Shown here one piece after another: positions 16,301-27,195 of a DNA stretch of 64,000 bases. Below the pieces are notes generated by a model. The model was not told the DNA's origin, did no database searches, and worked only from the letters and a program-made list of their open reading frames with translations. This DNA is from Erpobdella octoculata (Eukaryota > Annelida > Clitellata > Hirudinida > Erpobdellidae): NCBI GenBank assembly GCA_963978895.1, contig OZ022239.1, positions 10,174,952 through 10,238,951 of the forward strand, in the 5' to 3' direction. Numbering within the stretch: position 1 is the first letter of the stretch; each line of letters opens with the position of its first letter. The translations under genes and the position numbers were made by a program.

Positions 16301-16630
16301 AGTGATACTGCTACTCCAGATATTTTAAGAGATGTTATCTGTTTAATTTTAATAAAATACAAACAGCTTATCGGCCTCTAAAATGTAACGATCACATCAG
16401 GGATATCGGCAACCAACCTTTATGTTAGTCAAATCAGTTTTGAACTGACTAAATTCTTGATGAACATTATTGATGCTACTCGCCAACAGAAACTCGGTTA
16501 ACTTTTCCGTTCCCACTGAAACAGCGAGGTCTAGTCCGGCTTGGCTGATGCTGAGTTGAATTGGAACCAATTTTGAATCATATCTACAAATTAATAACAT
16601 AAACAAAACGAGAAATTTCATGTTTGACAT
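13368..16630 (-). CDS. BPI/LBP/CETP-family lipid-binding protein
   Basis: Secreted lipid- or lipopolysaccharide-binding protein of the BPI fold family, probably innate-immune by homology. Five exons join in phase: 16630-16418, 16338-16028, 15949-15753, 15439-15339 and 13931-13368, giving 461 aa (family about 450-500). It begins MSNMKFLVLFMLLIC, a signal peptide; MKFL at 16621 is an alternative start. Next comes the hallmark ISQAGLDLAVSVGTEKLTEFL (N-terminal barrel). Exon 2 holds SVDCRCKIDDVNMDFKAKNKW, matching the CSSCSSHINSVHVHISKSK region of BPI. Exon 4 (SDGMLSVVLSETLCKETAHSLY) matches the family's MVYLGLSDYFFNTAGLVY segment. The last exon covers the C-terminal barrel and ends FQINMNAARMQAGN. 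Acceptors of exons 3 and 4 were chosen to keep phase. The last intron hosts telomere-like repeats, a dispersed repeat and a MITE. Confidence 0.85.
14141..14718. repeat. Dispersed repeat family A, copy 3 (interrupted by a MITE)
   Basis: Matches 6904-7171 on both sides of the MITE at 14319-14652. It lies in the last intron of the BPI-like gene. Confidence 0.75.
14319..14652. mobile_element. hAT MITE, 334 bp
   Basis: Ends are CAGTGGCGTAGCGAGGG at 14319 and CGCTACGCAACTG ending at 14652. A perfect 8-bp duplication, AAGATTTG, flanks it (14311-14318 and 14653-14660). The related repeat at 7089-7096 has AAGATTTG once with no insert, a direct empty-site control. Confidence 0.92.
15002..15290. repeat. 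Degenerate interstitial telomere repeats (CCCTAA)n
   Basis: Many CCCTAACCCTAA units with spacer variants such as ACAAAAAACCCTAACC and CTCTAACCC. The C-rich strand is on plus, opposite in orientation to the (GGGATA)n array at 8069-10772. It lies inside the last intron of the BPI-like gene, starting about 50 bp downstream (gene sense) of exon 4. Confidence 0.92.
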
Positions 16631-17520
16631 GTTACACGAACAACCGACAGAGTGCACAGCTGGTTAGATAAGAAAAGATTTAGGTAATTTCCTATATAAC
16701 ATTTTAAGTATCTATTCTTCTAGTCTGTCTGACGTAAAACACAGACAAAACTCAAGTAGTAATGCTAACATAAAACCATTTACACCTGGCAGGTGGGCAG
16801 AACAAAATATTTCAGTTAGCTAATCAAACAACTCAGAAAATAGCAACAACTCTTTTTTTTACTCAAACACCAGACGAATTTGTGTCTTCACTATAATTTG
16901 AATGAATCGCTTTAAAAAACAAGCATATTCATTAAAAAAAACTATTTTGTAATGCTTATATTTGATTTCAATCGAGAAATAATAAAACTGAGTAGAACTG
17001 ATAAAATCTTATTTTATTTATGTACGAGCAACTAATAACAATAATAATAATAATAATAAATCAATCCTGTTGAGATTCAATACGAAAATGTGTCATTATC
17101 AAGGGTTGATATTAAGCTCTGAATATATTAGTAGCAAAATATATATTTAAAATAGTGTTGCACAGTTTTCATTATAATTTCTCGCCTGTAGGCTGTGATA
17201 GAATAGGTACCTAACTGGTTATAAGAAGCTTACTTACAAATGCAAGCTAGCTTTGCAAACTCTAACGAACAAGTAAGGAAAACAGATGGTGACGTGATCT
17301 AAAAGTTCTGCCGAATCAGTTTTTTTCTTCTCCAGTTTGTAAAATTTGTTTGCCAGCTTATTATTCCCTTCTGAAGTATAATCTCAAATCTCAGTGTCAG
17401 CTTCAGTGACCATCTCAGGAGTTTTTTTTCGGGCGATAGGAAATTCAAATAGTTATAATTTTTCACCTCTGGTATTATATTTATTTGAGTTAATCAAATA
17501 AAAATCAATAAATAAACATT
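16631..17520. other. No gene seen
   Basis: AT-rich DNA upstream of the BPI-like gene. Its promoter should be at the left edge of this block, but no convincing TATA box or initiator could be singled out. Confidence 0.45.
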
Positions 17521-18546
17521 TTAAAAACTAGTCTTATGATAAGACTAGGGTGCTCAGTTTGAATTTAATGAACAGATCTGTATAACTTAGCGAGCACCCT
17601 TGTCTTATCATAAGACTAGTTTTTAAAAAGTTTTTTTTATTTATTTTTATTATCTTCTTGTAGTTAAAACCGTAATTGTTAGGTTAATATTCAGAATAAA
17701 ATGTTATAAAAAATTATATTAGGCCTCAAGGTAAAATTATTCACATTTTCACAATATAATTGTTAGTGTTAAATTTATTTTTACTGTGTTCAATCTGTGT
17801 GTGTTGAATAAACTCAATTAAATTAGAGAGCATGGAAAAGAAGTTTTTAAAGTTTTTTAAATGCTGCTGAATATAAAAATTATTCAACAGCAAATCTTTT
17901 TAACAGTTTTATTGGCACACTCTATACGTAAGAAATGGGAAGTTTATAAACTTCAGAGCGAAAAACAGCTTTGATCACCGCGTACGGGGCGTACCGATTA
18001 CTCATCGGAAATTTGAAACTTATTTATGCCGTTGCAGTTTGCAGCTGGGAGGTGTTTTTTTTATTCTGAAATTTTTGTGCCTCAAGATTTTTAATCTAGA
18101 TTAATAAAACAAATATGGTCTGAATGCCTGTCAGCTAATCAACGCCGAGCTAAAACGTCTCATCCTAGGAACGTGAGATCGGAAACTTATGTTACTTCTA
18201 CAGCGTACGCAACCAATAAAAAAGAAGTTTCAAAAATTTTGCTCGTGATGAGATAGAACCGGAAGATAAACTATTTTGTCTGAAAATACATATCTCAAAA
18301 ACCAAAAAAAATTTTCTGTATTTTTCTTGAAAAATTTCAAGATACGTGTTTTACCATTTTTTTTGGATAAAATGGCTTTCGGGACCCTAAATGTAAAACG
18401 GAATAAAATAAATAAAAAAACTTAACTTTTTAAAAACTAGTCCTATGATAAGACTAGGGTGCTCGCTAAGTTATACAGATCTGCTCATTAAATTCAAACT
18501 GAGCACCCTAGTCTTATCATAAGATCATAAGACTAGTTTTTAAAAA
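17521..18546. repeat. Pair of inverted long palindromes (possible foldback element, 1.03 kb)
   Basis: Block 17521-17630 is a hairpin: arm TTTTAAAAACTAGTC..GGGTGCTC, a 35-base loop, then the complementary arm. Block 18427-18546 is its inverted copy; the loops are reverse complements with one difference. Each arm also contains a smaller palindrome (CTAGTCTTAT-G-ATAAGACTAG). The 800 bp between them has no open frame of note. It may be one non-autonomous element with complex terminal inverted repeats, or two independent palindromic MITEs. Confidence 0.75.
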
Positions 18547-18676
18547 GTTTTTTTATTTATTTTTATTTTCTACTTTTTAGTCTTTACACTTTTTTAATTA
18601 TCTTCACAATTATCCGACACTCACAATAAATCGAAAATATTTAATTAAATGAATATATATATATTCATTTAATTAA

Positions 18677-18681
<5 letters not shown>

Positions 18682-18754
<73 letters not shown>
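18682..18754. repeat. (TA)n microsatellite abutting a Penelope-like fragment
   Basis: About 36 TA units directly following (in minus-strand sense) the PLE fragment, which reads ..VPNYLK before the repeat. Confidence 0.95.
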
Positions 18755-18755
<1 letters not shown>

Positions 18756-18919
18756 CAAATAATTAGGAACAAGATGTTCTTTCAAACACGCTTTATTAAA
18801 GACTATGGCCCATTTCTTATTACAAACTTTTTCTATCAGACGTGAAACTTTTCGAAAATCAGAAATACCAAGACACTTTTGAACCAACTGGTATATATTT
18901 TTATTAATGTTTTGGTCAT

Positions 18920-18964
18920 GAGCTGACCTGCAGGTTTCGGCTTTATTAGCCATCATCAGAACTC
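18920..18964 (-). ncRNA. Hammerhead ribozyme motif (PLE-2 pseudo-LTR)
   Basis: On the minus strand: helix I strand GAGTT, core CTGATGA, an extra T, helix II GGCT/AGCC with loop AATAA, core GAAA, palindromic helix III CCTGCAGG, TC with the predicted cleavage site after C, then helix I strand AGCTC. GAGTT pairs with AGCTC through four Watson-Crick pairs and one G-U. PLEs are known to carry such short-stem hammerheads. The fixed bases are all present; activity is inferred. Confidence 0.75.
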
Positions 18965-19332
18965 ATAAAACCAATTTACAGCTACAACGAAAATATATAA
19001 AGTGGTATGGCGAGACATATCAGATATGTTTACACATCAATCGAGGTCAAAGTACAAAGAAGAGTAAAAGTAAAATATGAAAACCGCTAAGAAACAACCA
19101 AATTTTTTGCCTCGGAGTAAATAAATAAACAAAAATAAACAAAAATATAAGAAAAAATAAAAAATTACATGTGCTAAAATATACAACCAAATTAAGTAGT
19201 AAAATATAACTATTAAAAGAAAATTACTAATAAAAGCAAAGAGGTAAAATAATAAAATAAGAATTTAAAGCTACAATTCAAAGATAATAGGATATCGATA
19301 AAATTGAGAGTTTAATTAAAAGTTGAAAATGA

Positions 19333-20139
19333 TCAACGTCTACGTATAGTAATATTGCAGTTATCAATCAAATGCGGACACATCGGACCAGTCCCATCAC
19401 CATCATGCAGGTCAGCAGTCTCGAGGCCTCGAGGAGGTTGGCTCATGGCTGACAAGCCAGTGGAGCACTGTTCGACCGCGTCCAACACTTCAATATGGTT
19501 GGTAGATGGAGAAAAGGAAACAGGACCACAAACTGGGCCGTTGTCGTATTGGTCGCAAGGATGATCATAACTGTGATAAGATACATTTGTAGTCTTGGTT
19601 GGCGAACTCCTAGTACGGAGTTCAGATAAATCAGAAAAGGAGAGGCGAGGTGTGACAAAAGGAGAATGCGGGAGAACAGTGAATAGCGGAGTCCTTGGCA
19701 TGTCGGCAGGGCACAGTTCGGTTGCATTTGAAACATCGATACAGTTGGTAGGGTCTATTTCGTTGGCAGCGTCTATTGCGTTGGCAGACAAAGGAGATAA
19801 AACTCGACGAGAAATGGAACCGTTGTCGTACTGGTCACAAGGATGGTCGTAACTGTAATGGGGAACACCTGTAGTTTTGGTTGCCGAACTCCTAGTACGG
19901 AGTACAGATAAATCTGAGAGCAAGAGACGAGGTGTGACAAAGGGAGGAAGCGGGAGAACAGTCAATGGTGAGGCCACTGAGGCCTGTGGCATATCACCAT
20001 TCACCGGGTCCGAAGAAGGCCGGCAGATGGCCGGCGGATCGATAAAGCACTGTTCGATCAAACGCACAGCCTCAATGCAACCGGTATCATCAACAGAACT
20101 GGCAGACGGAGGACCAGTAGACCGATCACAGTTTGGCAA
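19333..20139 (-). pseudogene. 268-residue open frame with internal duplication, probable PLE C-terminal extension
   Basis: No known domain was recognised. Two copies of a roughly 50-residue unit are visible: TVLPLPPFVTPRLLLSDLS..RTRSSATKTT..YSYDHPCDQYDNG and TVLPHSPFVTPRLSFSDLS..RTRSSPTKTT..YHSYDHPCDQYDNG. The frame has no ATG at its upstream end; it is simply cut at the Helitron border. By position relative to the hammerhead and (TA)n it corresponds to the acidic tail after the GIY-YIG domain of PLE-1. A host-gene exon is an alternative. Confidence 0.45.
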
Positions 20140-20140
20140 A

Positions 20141-21358
20141 TCTATATATATAAAAATGAATGTTTGTATATATGTATATATGTATTTATGTACGTTAATG
20201 TCCTTTATGCATTGCTACACCATTCATCCGATCGTAATGAAATTTTCACACAACCTTGAGAGTCAATGAAAATCAAAAATAAAAAAAAATTTTTTGAAAT
20301 CCGTCACAAAATAAGCGGAGCGGAGCGGGTGAGCGAGCGGGAACTATATATATATGTATGTGCGTATGTATGTGTGTATGTATGTATGTGTATGTGCATG
20401 TATGTGTGTCTGTGTGTGTGTTTATGTATGTACTAGCGGAGATACCCGGCGTTGCCCAGGTTTTTTGAGGTTTTTCTAATGTTTGTCTCTTTCTCTCCCG
20501 TTTCCTTTCCCACCTGCTTTCCCACTCCTGTTAGCTTTTCCGTTTTCGGTCGTTTTCCCACTGCCGGTCGCTTTCCCGCTCCCGGTCGCTTTCCCGCTCC
20601 CGGTCGCTTTCCCGCTCCCGGTCGTTTTCCCGTCCCGGTCGCTGCCCCGTTTCCGCTCACGTTTGCTCTCCCATTCCCGCTCACGCTTGCTTTTCTGTTC
20701 CCGCTCGCTGTCCGTTCCGGGTGCTTTCCCGTTTCTATAATAGACAAACTAACCCACAAACATTCATATATATATATATATAGTCTTAGCAAATCTATTT
20801 TGCGTTTTATAGGCTAACAGAAGTTATGAAAGAATGTAAAAGAGAAAATGAGCGGGAACGGAAACGGGAACGGGAGAGCTACCGTGACCGGGGATGGGAG
20901 AGCAAGCATGACCGGGAACGGGAGAGCAAGCGTGAGCGGGAACGGGAAAGCGACCGGAAACGGGAAAGCGACCGGGAACGGGAAAGCGACCGAGAACGGG
21001 AAAGCGACCGAGAACGGGAAAGCGACCGGGAACGGGAAATCGACCGGGAACGGGAAAGCGACCGGGAACGGGAAAGCGACCGGGAACGCGGAAAGCGACC
21101 GGGAACGCGGAAAGCGACCGGGAACGCGGAAAGCGACTGGAATCGGGAGAGCAAGCTTGGAAGGAAACGCGAGCAAGAGAGAAAATCGATAACAGAACTT
21201 CTGAGCGGGAAAGCGACCGGGAGCTGGAAAACGACCGAGAGCGGAAAAGCGACCGGGAACGCTACGAAAACGGGAAAGTGGAGAAGGGAACGGGAGCGAG
21301 AGAGACAAACATTAGAAAAACCTCTAAAAACCCCGGGCAACGCCGGGTAACCCCGCTA

Positions 21359-21359
<1 letters not shown>
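20141..21359 (+). mobile_element. Composite non-autonomous Helitron (Helitron nested in Helitron)
   Basis: The 5' end TCTATATATATAAAAATG follows an A at 20140. The 3' end has the CCCGGGCAACGCCGGG hairpin, then CTAG ending at 21359 with T next. Insertion between A and T is the Helitron rule. An inverted second terminus (ACTAGCGGAGATACCCGGCG at 20432) opens an internal minus-strand copy that runs to about 20783, where a TATATAT..GAATGTTTG-like 5' end lies. The GA-rich body (GAACGGGAAAGCGACCGG units) gives spurious Arg/Ser/Glu-rich frames. No Rep/helicase. Confidence 0.85.
20433..20783 (-). mobile_element. Inner inverted Helitron copy
   Basis: In minus-strand sense it starts near CTATATATATATATATGAATG, runs through CTCC/CCCG-type body and ends with the hairpin and CTAG, followed by T. 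The same nested copy is in the element at 55507, so nesting predates the spread of the composite. Confidence 0.7.

Positions 21360-21360
<1 letters not shown>

Positions 21361-21445
<85 letters not shown>
21361..21445. repeat. (TA)n microsatellite
   Basis: About 42 TA units directly after the Helitron terminal T and before the tRNA-like sequence. Confidence 0.95.
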
Positions 21446-21449
<4 letters not shown>

Positions 21450-21546
21450 GTCTCAACATCAGACTCGAACCCACGACTGTCGGATCGGCAACACCGCCTT
21501 GCATCATGCCAACTACCTTACCATCTGCGCCACTTCCACCGCCAAA
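21446..21546 (-). mobile_element. tRNA-derived SINE head or tRNA-like pseudogene
   Basis: On the minus strand GTGGCGCAGATGGTAAGG resembles a pol III A box and GGGTTCGAGTCTGA is a near-perfect B box, spaced as in tRNA genes. The 3' side runs straight into (TA)n. There is no full cloverleaf acceptor pairing visible, so a SINE or decayed tRNA is more likely than a working tRNA gene. Confidence 0.65.
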
Positions 21547-22500
21547 AAAACAGTGGTTGTTAAGCGCTTTTGTTGGGGTATGTTGAACACAACACTCGAC
21601 TATGAATGGGTACGAATCAATGCTCGATAGTATATATAACTTGTACGGCTTACAATCCGTCACTAGCTAATTTAATAGCTATCGAAGATATATGTTTTAT
21701 GATATATATTATAAGGAAACATAGCGTTGATATGTTTTTACGAGCCACATATATCAGAAATTTGGATGGCTTACAATCCGCCACGAAATAACGCATATAT
21801 ATGAAACTACACCAAGCAACGTTTTAAAATCTTTATTTTTTCCAGCTGACTGGCCAGTTTCGGTTACATTTAAAACGTTGCTTGGTGTAGTTTCAGAAAG
21901 GAAAGATATTGTTGTTTTGCAAGGTTTATACAAGAAACTGTTGAATGCAAAATGGGCGACAAAGTTCAATGAAACTTGCTTGCGGGAAAATATTGTCCCC
22001 AATTATGTATGGAATAAACTAAAATGTCCAAAGGGGAAATTGAACTCAAAAAGTGCAGCTTTGGAGGTTGTCAAAAAAGAGTTCCTTCTAACAAAAACAA
22101 AGTTAGATAAGCTTGAAAAAGAAGTTGATGAAAAACGTGAGTTACTGTTAAGAAAAGTTGAAGATAGTTATAACAAATCTCCAATATTAGATTACTTTAA
22201 TATTTTCTCAAAATGTTATGACTCTAAAAAAGTTAGTTATTACCAATAAATTGTCAAATTTATATGGCAGCAAACTTATTCTGAAAGACGAAGTATTGCA
22301 CTTCGTTAATATTTCCAGTTACACTCCTTCGAAAGAAGAAGTTGATTTTCTTCAAATGGGATATAACTGTCATGTACAGGCCAAGTACCATCCTTTAGTG
22401 AAGAAAACAGAAGCTGAAATGTTGTTTCAAGATATAATCCTATTGAGTGAACAAAAACTTGTTGTTTACTCTGATCGTCTAAAGCCTCTGTTGTGCTCTG

Positions 22501-24358
22501 CAGGCCCGTAGCTAGCGGGGGGGCTGGGGGGGCTGCAGCCCCCCCACTAAAAGTGTAAGCCCCCCCACTAAAATTTTAAATAAAATTAAATAAAAATAAA
22601 TAAATAAAGGTAAATTTAAATATAAAATTAATAATAATAATTTGCATGCCTGTAGAATGAATAATTGGTACAACCCATACCAAAAAAAGAGCAAAAGTAC
22701 AGATTAGCACGCTACGTAATTCTGTTATGAGCAAAATAGTGTTCACCAGAGTGGAATCAGCTTTGTGCTGTTTATTTTAGCATGTTGGGTGGTATATTAG
22801 GAGAGTTGATGGAGAGCTTTGTTGGTAGTTATTTAAGTTATTCTAAAGGTTTGACGTGTGCAGTGTCTGCCCTTCTACCAAATTCAGACAAGTTTTTAGA
22901 TGTCAATGACCTTAAACCGTTGACGCAACTGCTAAAACAAGACAGGCATGACGATGTTGAAAAATATATTGCAGACGAGGCTCTCATTGCAAGTAGGTTT
23001 CTAAAAAACAAATTTCAAGCAGGCTGCAGTCTTCAGGAATTGATGAATTTTATGCTGGACTATAAGGATGCATTTCCTACTCTAAATTGGCATTATTCTA
23101 GTCAGCTGCAATGACTCTTGACATCTCGATTGCCACTTGTGAGAATTCATTTTCTTGTCTAACACGAGTACTACGACCACAGAGAAGATCAATATCCCAT
23201 GAGAGAAAATGCAAACTTGTACTTCTGGCATTTGAAAAATCGCTCTGTAAAGCAATGGATACGGATACCTATCAAATACCAAGAATGCAATTAAATAAAA
23301 TCGGATTCAAATAACTGTCTTGCCAATGATCAAACCACATTATAATGAAATGCACTTTTTAGTTTAGTTTCTCATTTCAAGCTATTACACATCCATTCAT
23401 GTTTTACACATGAAAATTGTCATCAGTTTCATAATCAGTGCTTGGACTTAGTCTTACAATATTATAATAACTTTAATCTTACAGTTTTAAAACAGAGAAA
23501 GAAGCTAATTCAGCTTAGCTGACAAACTTTGGCTTTTGATTTTTGAATGACTCTCAATAATTCAAACTATTTTCATAATTTAGTATTTTTTAGTGCTAGT
23601 CTGACACTGCAATACTATTAACCCCAATATTCTGAACTGATTAATTCGAGGAAACAATTTAAAGCTTACTGTCAAACCACACAATCTTTATAACAATATA
23701 AGTTTAATGATAGACTTGATATATAATCTAATCTTCTATTTAGATTGTTTAGAAACTGATGACAAGTTTTATGTGTAACACATGAATGGATGTTTAGTAA
23801 CTTAAAATGAGAAAGTAAACTAAATAGTACATTTCATTACAATGTGGTTTGATCTTTGTCAAAACAAATATTTAAATCCAATTTTATTTTATTGATTTCT
23901 TGGCATTTGATACAGATGTATAAGTTTTTATCAAAAATAAAATAAGCAAGTTATTGTATTGTGGACTATAACAGTTGTCTTAATCAGTAATTAAATGTGG
24001 ACAATTTGATTCAGTGCTGTCATCCCAGTGGTGAGCCATGCACGCATCAAAATTTAAGATTGTGGATAACAACAAGCATACTGTTATTTGACAAAATTGC
24101 CTGTGGAAATTGTTAACTTTTGTTATTACGAGCAACATATTGCAACTCTTAGAAAATCTAAAATTACATAATAGGATATCCAAAATTGGATGCCATTTTT
24201 TGTCAAATGCTACAAAATGCTTTGGCGAATCTCCTTATCGCGAGGGGCTTCGGACCTGCGGCGCTCGCGCTTAGGCTTCTTCGGTGCCTTCGTTCGTCAG
24301 TAGCACCCCTACTAATTTTCATAGCCCCCCCACTCACTAAATCCTGCCTACGGGCCTG
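22501..24358 (+). mobile_element. hAT element with decayed transposase, 1.86 kb
   Basis: Terminal inverted repeats CAGGCCCGTAG (22501) and CTACGGGCCTG (ending 24358), each followed inward by long G or C runs. The perfect 8-bp duplication GTGCTCTG flanks it (22493-22500 and 24359-24366). Removing it rejoins the PLE frame. Internally, 23255-23435 recurs inverted at about 23750-23930, so the end of the transposase gene has been duplicated as an inverted repeat. Confidence 0.93.
22782..23314 (+). pseudogene. hAT transposase C-terminal remnant
   Basis: Two overlapping frames: the first (22782-23114) reads LPNSDKFLDVNDLKPLTQLL..YKDAFPTLNWHYSSQLQ, and the second (23111-23314) continues TLDISIATCENSFSCLTRVLRPQRRSISHERK. 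The latter is the hAT dimerisation motif (ATCERSFS..LRR..RS). A one-base shift at 23111 and the missing N-terminal half make it non-functional. Confidence 0.8.
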
Positions 24359-27195
24359 GTGCTCTGAAAGCCTTGTGCACCGTCATACAAAAAATACTTT
24401 CCTGTCACCAGAACTTTTGCACGCAGCAAAAACTCTCCGAAACAACTGCGATGTGGTCGTGCGAAAAGCAGATAAATCTAATGTTTATGTTCTAATCAAC
24501 CACACCGAATATATTGAAAAACTGAATGTCATCACATCTGATGAAACAAAATTTAGAAAGATAAAAACAGATCCGACTGATACCATCAAGATCAAAGCAA
24601 ACAAACTAATAGTACAAGCAAATAAAACTCTAAAAGGACAAAACAAGATTATTCAGATAATGGGCGAATTCGATCCAGGTTATTTATATGGTAACGTTAA
24701 AATCCATAAGAAAGATAATCCGTTACGACCAATCATCTCTCAGATACCAACTCCGGTTTATCAATTAGCAAAATCACTGAATAAAATGATTTCTCCTTTC
24801 TGTCCTCGTCACCATAGCGTTCGATCTTCATTCGAGTTCATTAGTTTGGTTCGAAGCACTTCAGATGGGTCTGGTATAATCGCATCACTAGACGGTGAAA
24901 TTTTTTTTACAAATATACCAGTCAAAGAAACAGTAGAAATAACTATAGATTGTGTTTTCAACCATCCTACAATTTCACCTCCAGATGTCGATGCAGCGTT
25001 GCTCTCTGAATTACTGAAATTATGCACATGCGAGGTTCCATTTAGACATCCTAACGGACAGTTGTATCTGCAAATTGATGGTGAAGCGATGGGCTCTCCA
25101 TTGGGGCCAACGTATGCAGATTTTTACATGGCAAACATAGAAAAGAAAGTATTTAATATTTGCAATAAACCTCGAATGTACGTGAGATACGTTGATGATA
25201 TATTTGTTCTGTGTGATGACTGCGATCAACTTCAGGAATTGAAGAGCAAATTCGAGAGCAATTCTGTTTTGAAACTTACTGTTGAGCTCAGTTATGAAAA
25301 TAAATTGCCTTTTTTAGACTTACTTGTAACAACGGCAGATAAATGTTTAAAATTAAATCCATACAAAAAACCTACAAATCACGGAGAAACTTTGAACGCC
25401 GATGGTTTTTGCCCTGAGAGATACAAAGTTAGTGTTATTCTGAACATGCTACACAGAGCCCGTCAATCTACTGATTGTCTAGAGGAACTTCAAATAGAAA
25501 TTCAAAAAATTAAAGAAATACTCATTAATAATAACTTCACAAACAGAATGGTTGATGATGTCACAAAAAGATTTCTTGATGCTAGTTTGAAAATGGACAA
25601 ATTCAGCGATAATCCAAAGAAGGCCATAAACGTTTATTATAAAGCCCAAATGCACAGAAATTATATAGTTGACGAAAACATCATAAAAATATAGTCAAAA
25701 CTCAAGTGAAAGTTATTGATCCGTTAAACTATGAAATTAAATTTAATGTATACTATAAACCAAAAACATCCCACTCCATGGTTATGCGTAACAATATTTC
25801 TAACTGTAAAAAGCATTTGCAACGGAAAAATGTTATCTACAGGTTCACATGTCCCTGTGATCATGCAACATATATTGGCTCTACCCGAACGTCTTTATCA
25901 CGAAGGTTGACTATGCATTTGCAAGGTGGAGGTATCATGAGGCATTTCTGTGAAAAACACCATAAGCAGTTATCTAGACAAATCCTTGTGGATAACACTG
26001 AAATAATAGAAACTTTTAACAATCCGAGACGATTAAGGGTGGCAGAGGCTTTGTTGATCCAGGAACAAAAACCGGCAATTAACATTCAAGATAACAATTT
26101 CACTCACATTTTGAAGTTGTTTGATGGCCCAATTGTTCCAAAATTTGGAATTGCATCAAACGTCAATAAAGGTATGAATATGAATAGATTGATGGAAGGA
26201 GATAAACATAAAACAGAGATGACGAACAGGGATCCAAAAAAGAAAACTTCTTGAAACAAAGGTAAATAACTGTCAGCATTCATCTGACGTTTCAGTTGGA
26301 GAGGCTAGTAATAATTGTGACTCTAAAATTCTAGAGCCCAAACCAATCCTCTACGATAATCTCAACAAGAATAAAACGAGCGTGAAATTTGAAAATGATT
26401 TGTCCGAAAGAAGAGAACAAAGTGATTGCTGCGAGAAAGAAATTGATATGGTGACCGATGAAGATATACTCAACGTCAAAGACATAGAGGATGCCGTCAT
26501 GGAAAATCTCACTAACCAGAAGGAAACTACACCTGTCAAGAATTATGAAAGGTCTGTGGATACTGAGGGAGATCTAACTAGAGAAACGCCTGTTTGTTTT
26601 AAAAAGCTGTGGGTCTAAAAATACGGAGTCAGAATCACTCTCTCTTGATAGTTTCCACACAGATGAAATGATTGAAGGAAAAGAAAATGACTTGGAAGAA
26701 AAACATAAAAGTAGTAATAATGTCGACGATGAAGATGTTTTCTGTAACTGTGAAGGTAGTGAAGTTGAGGTTGATGGCGATGCGGCTAAAAATTGTGGAA
26801 CTACACTAATCGGAGAAATTGAGAATGTTTTGATTAATAGTACAGGTGATACTGAGACACCTGCGGTGTTTGAACATTTACTTTGCAATCCAAATATTAA
26901 TATAAACAGAAGAAAGTAGAAGACAAAAACTACGGAAAAAGTGAGCGTGATATCAGCTGTGTGGGTGGCTGATTGTGTACTTAATTTGTATTTTAGTGAG
27001 ACTTTGGCTGAACGCGTCGACACTTGTTTACTCAGTGAAAGCGTGTTTATTAATACTCGGCTACTTTTATTGATTTTACGTCTAATTCTGCATGTATTGA
27101 AAACAAACTAACTGCTGTTTAATTAACTTTATTATTATAAGTTTGAAAAAGTGTTTTTTCGATTTTAATATATACCGTTTTATTATTATAAATGA

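Larger units (their letters stand above)
18755..20140 (-). mobile_element. Penelope-like element, 3' part only (PLE-2)
   Basis: On the minus strand it comprises a 268-aa frame (20139-19333), about 370 bp of non-coding DNA, a hammerhead motif (18964-18920) and a short PLE N-terminal coding fragment (RKVSRLIEKVCNKKWAIVFNKACLKEHLVPNYL) that ends at (TA)n. The same order, tail-UTR-hammerhead-N-terminal fragment-(TA)n, occurs in PLE-1 at 26260-27530. The reverse-transcriptase and GIY-YIG parts are absent; the 5' side is cut off at the Helitron boundary 20141. Confidence 0.65.
21871..26919 (+). pseudogene. PLE reverse transcriptase with GIY-YIG endonuclease, disrupted
   Basis: The reading frame is broken by a shift near 22220-22249, the hAT insertion at 22501-24358, a stop/shift at 25692-25706 and further stops after 26254. 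The RT has SLDGEIFFTN (catalytic Asp, about 24889), AMGSPLGP (about 25087) and YVDDIF (about 25188), so active-site residues remain. The GIY-YIG part reads ATYIGSTRTSLSRRL near 25867, with conserved Tyr, Gly and Arg, preceded by a Cys pair (CPCD). After it comes an acidic region (26260-26919) in shifted frames. PLE proteins reverse-transcribe their RNA at nicks made by the GIY-YIG domain. Not functional as it stands. Confidence 0.85.

Noticed and set aside
20452..21350. Arg/Ser/Glu-rich frames resembling SR proteins (also at 7435-7811 and 55671-56597)
   Set aside because: They arise from the GA-rich repeat body of Helitrons and occur on both strands.
21446..21546. Functional tRNA gene on the minus strand
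   Set aside because: A and B boxes are present, but no full acceptor stem and no pol III terminator in place; the tRNA-like sequence runs into (TA)n.
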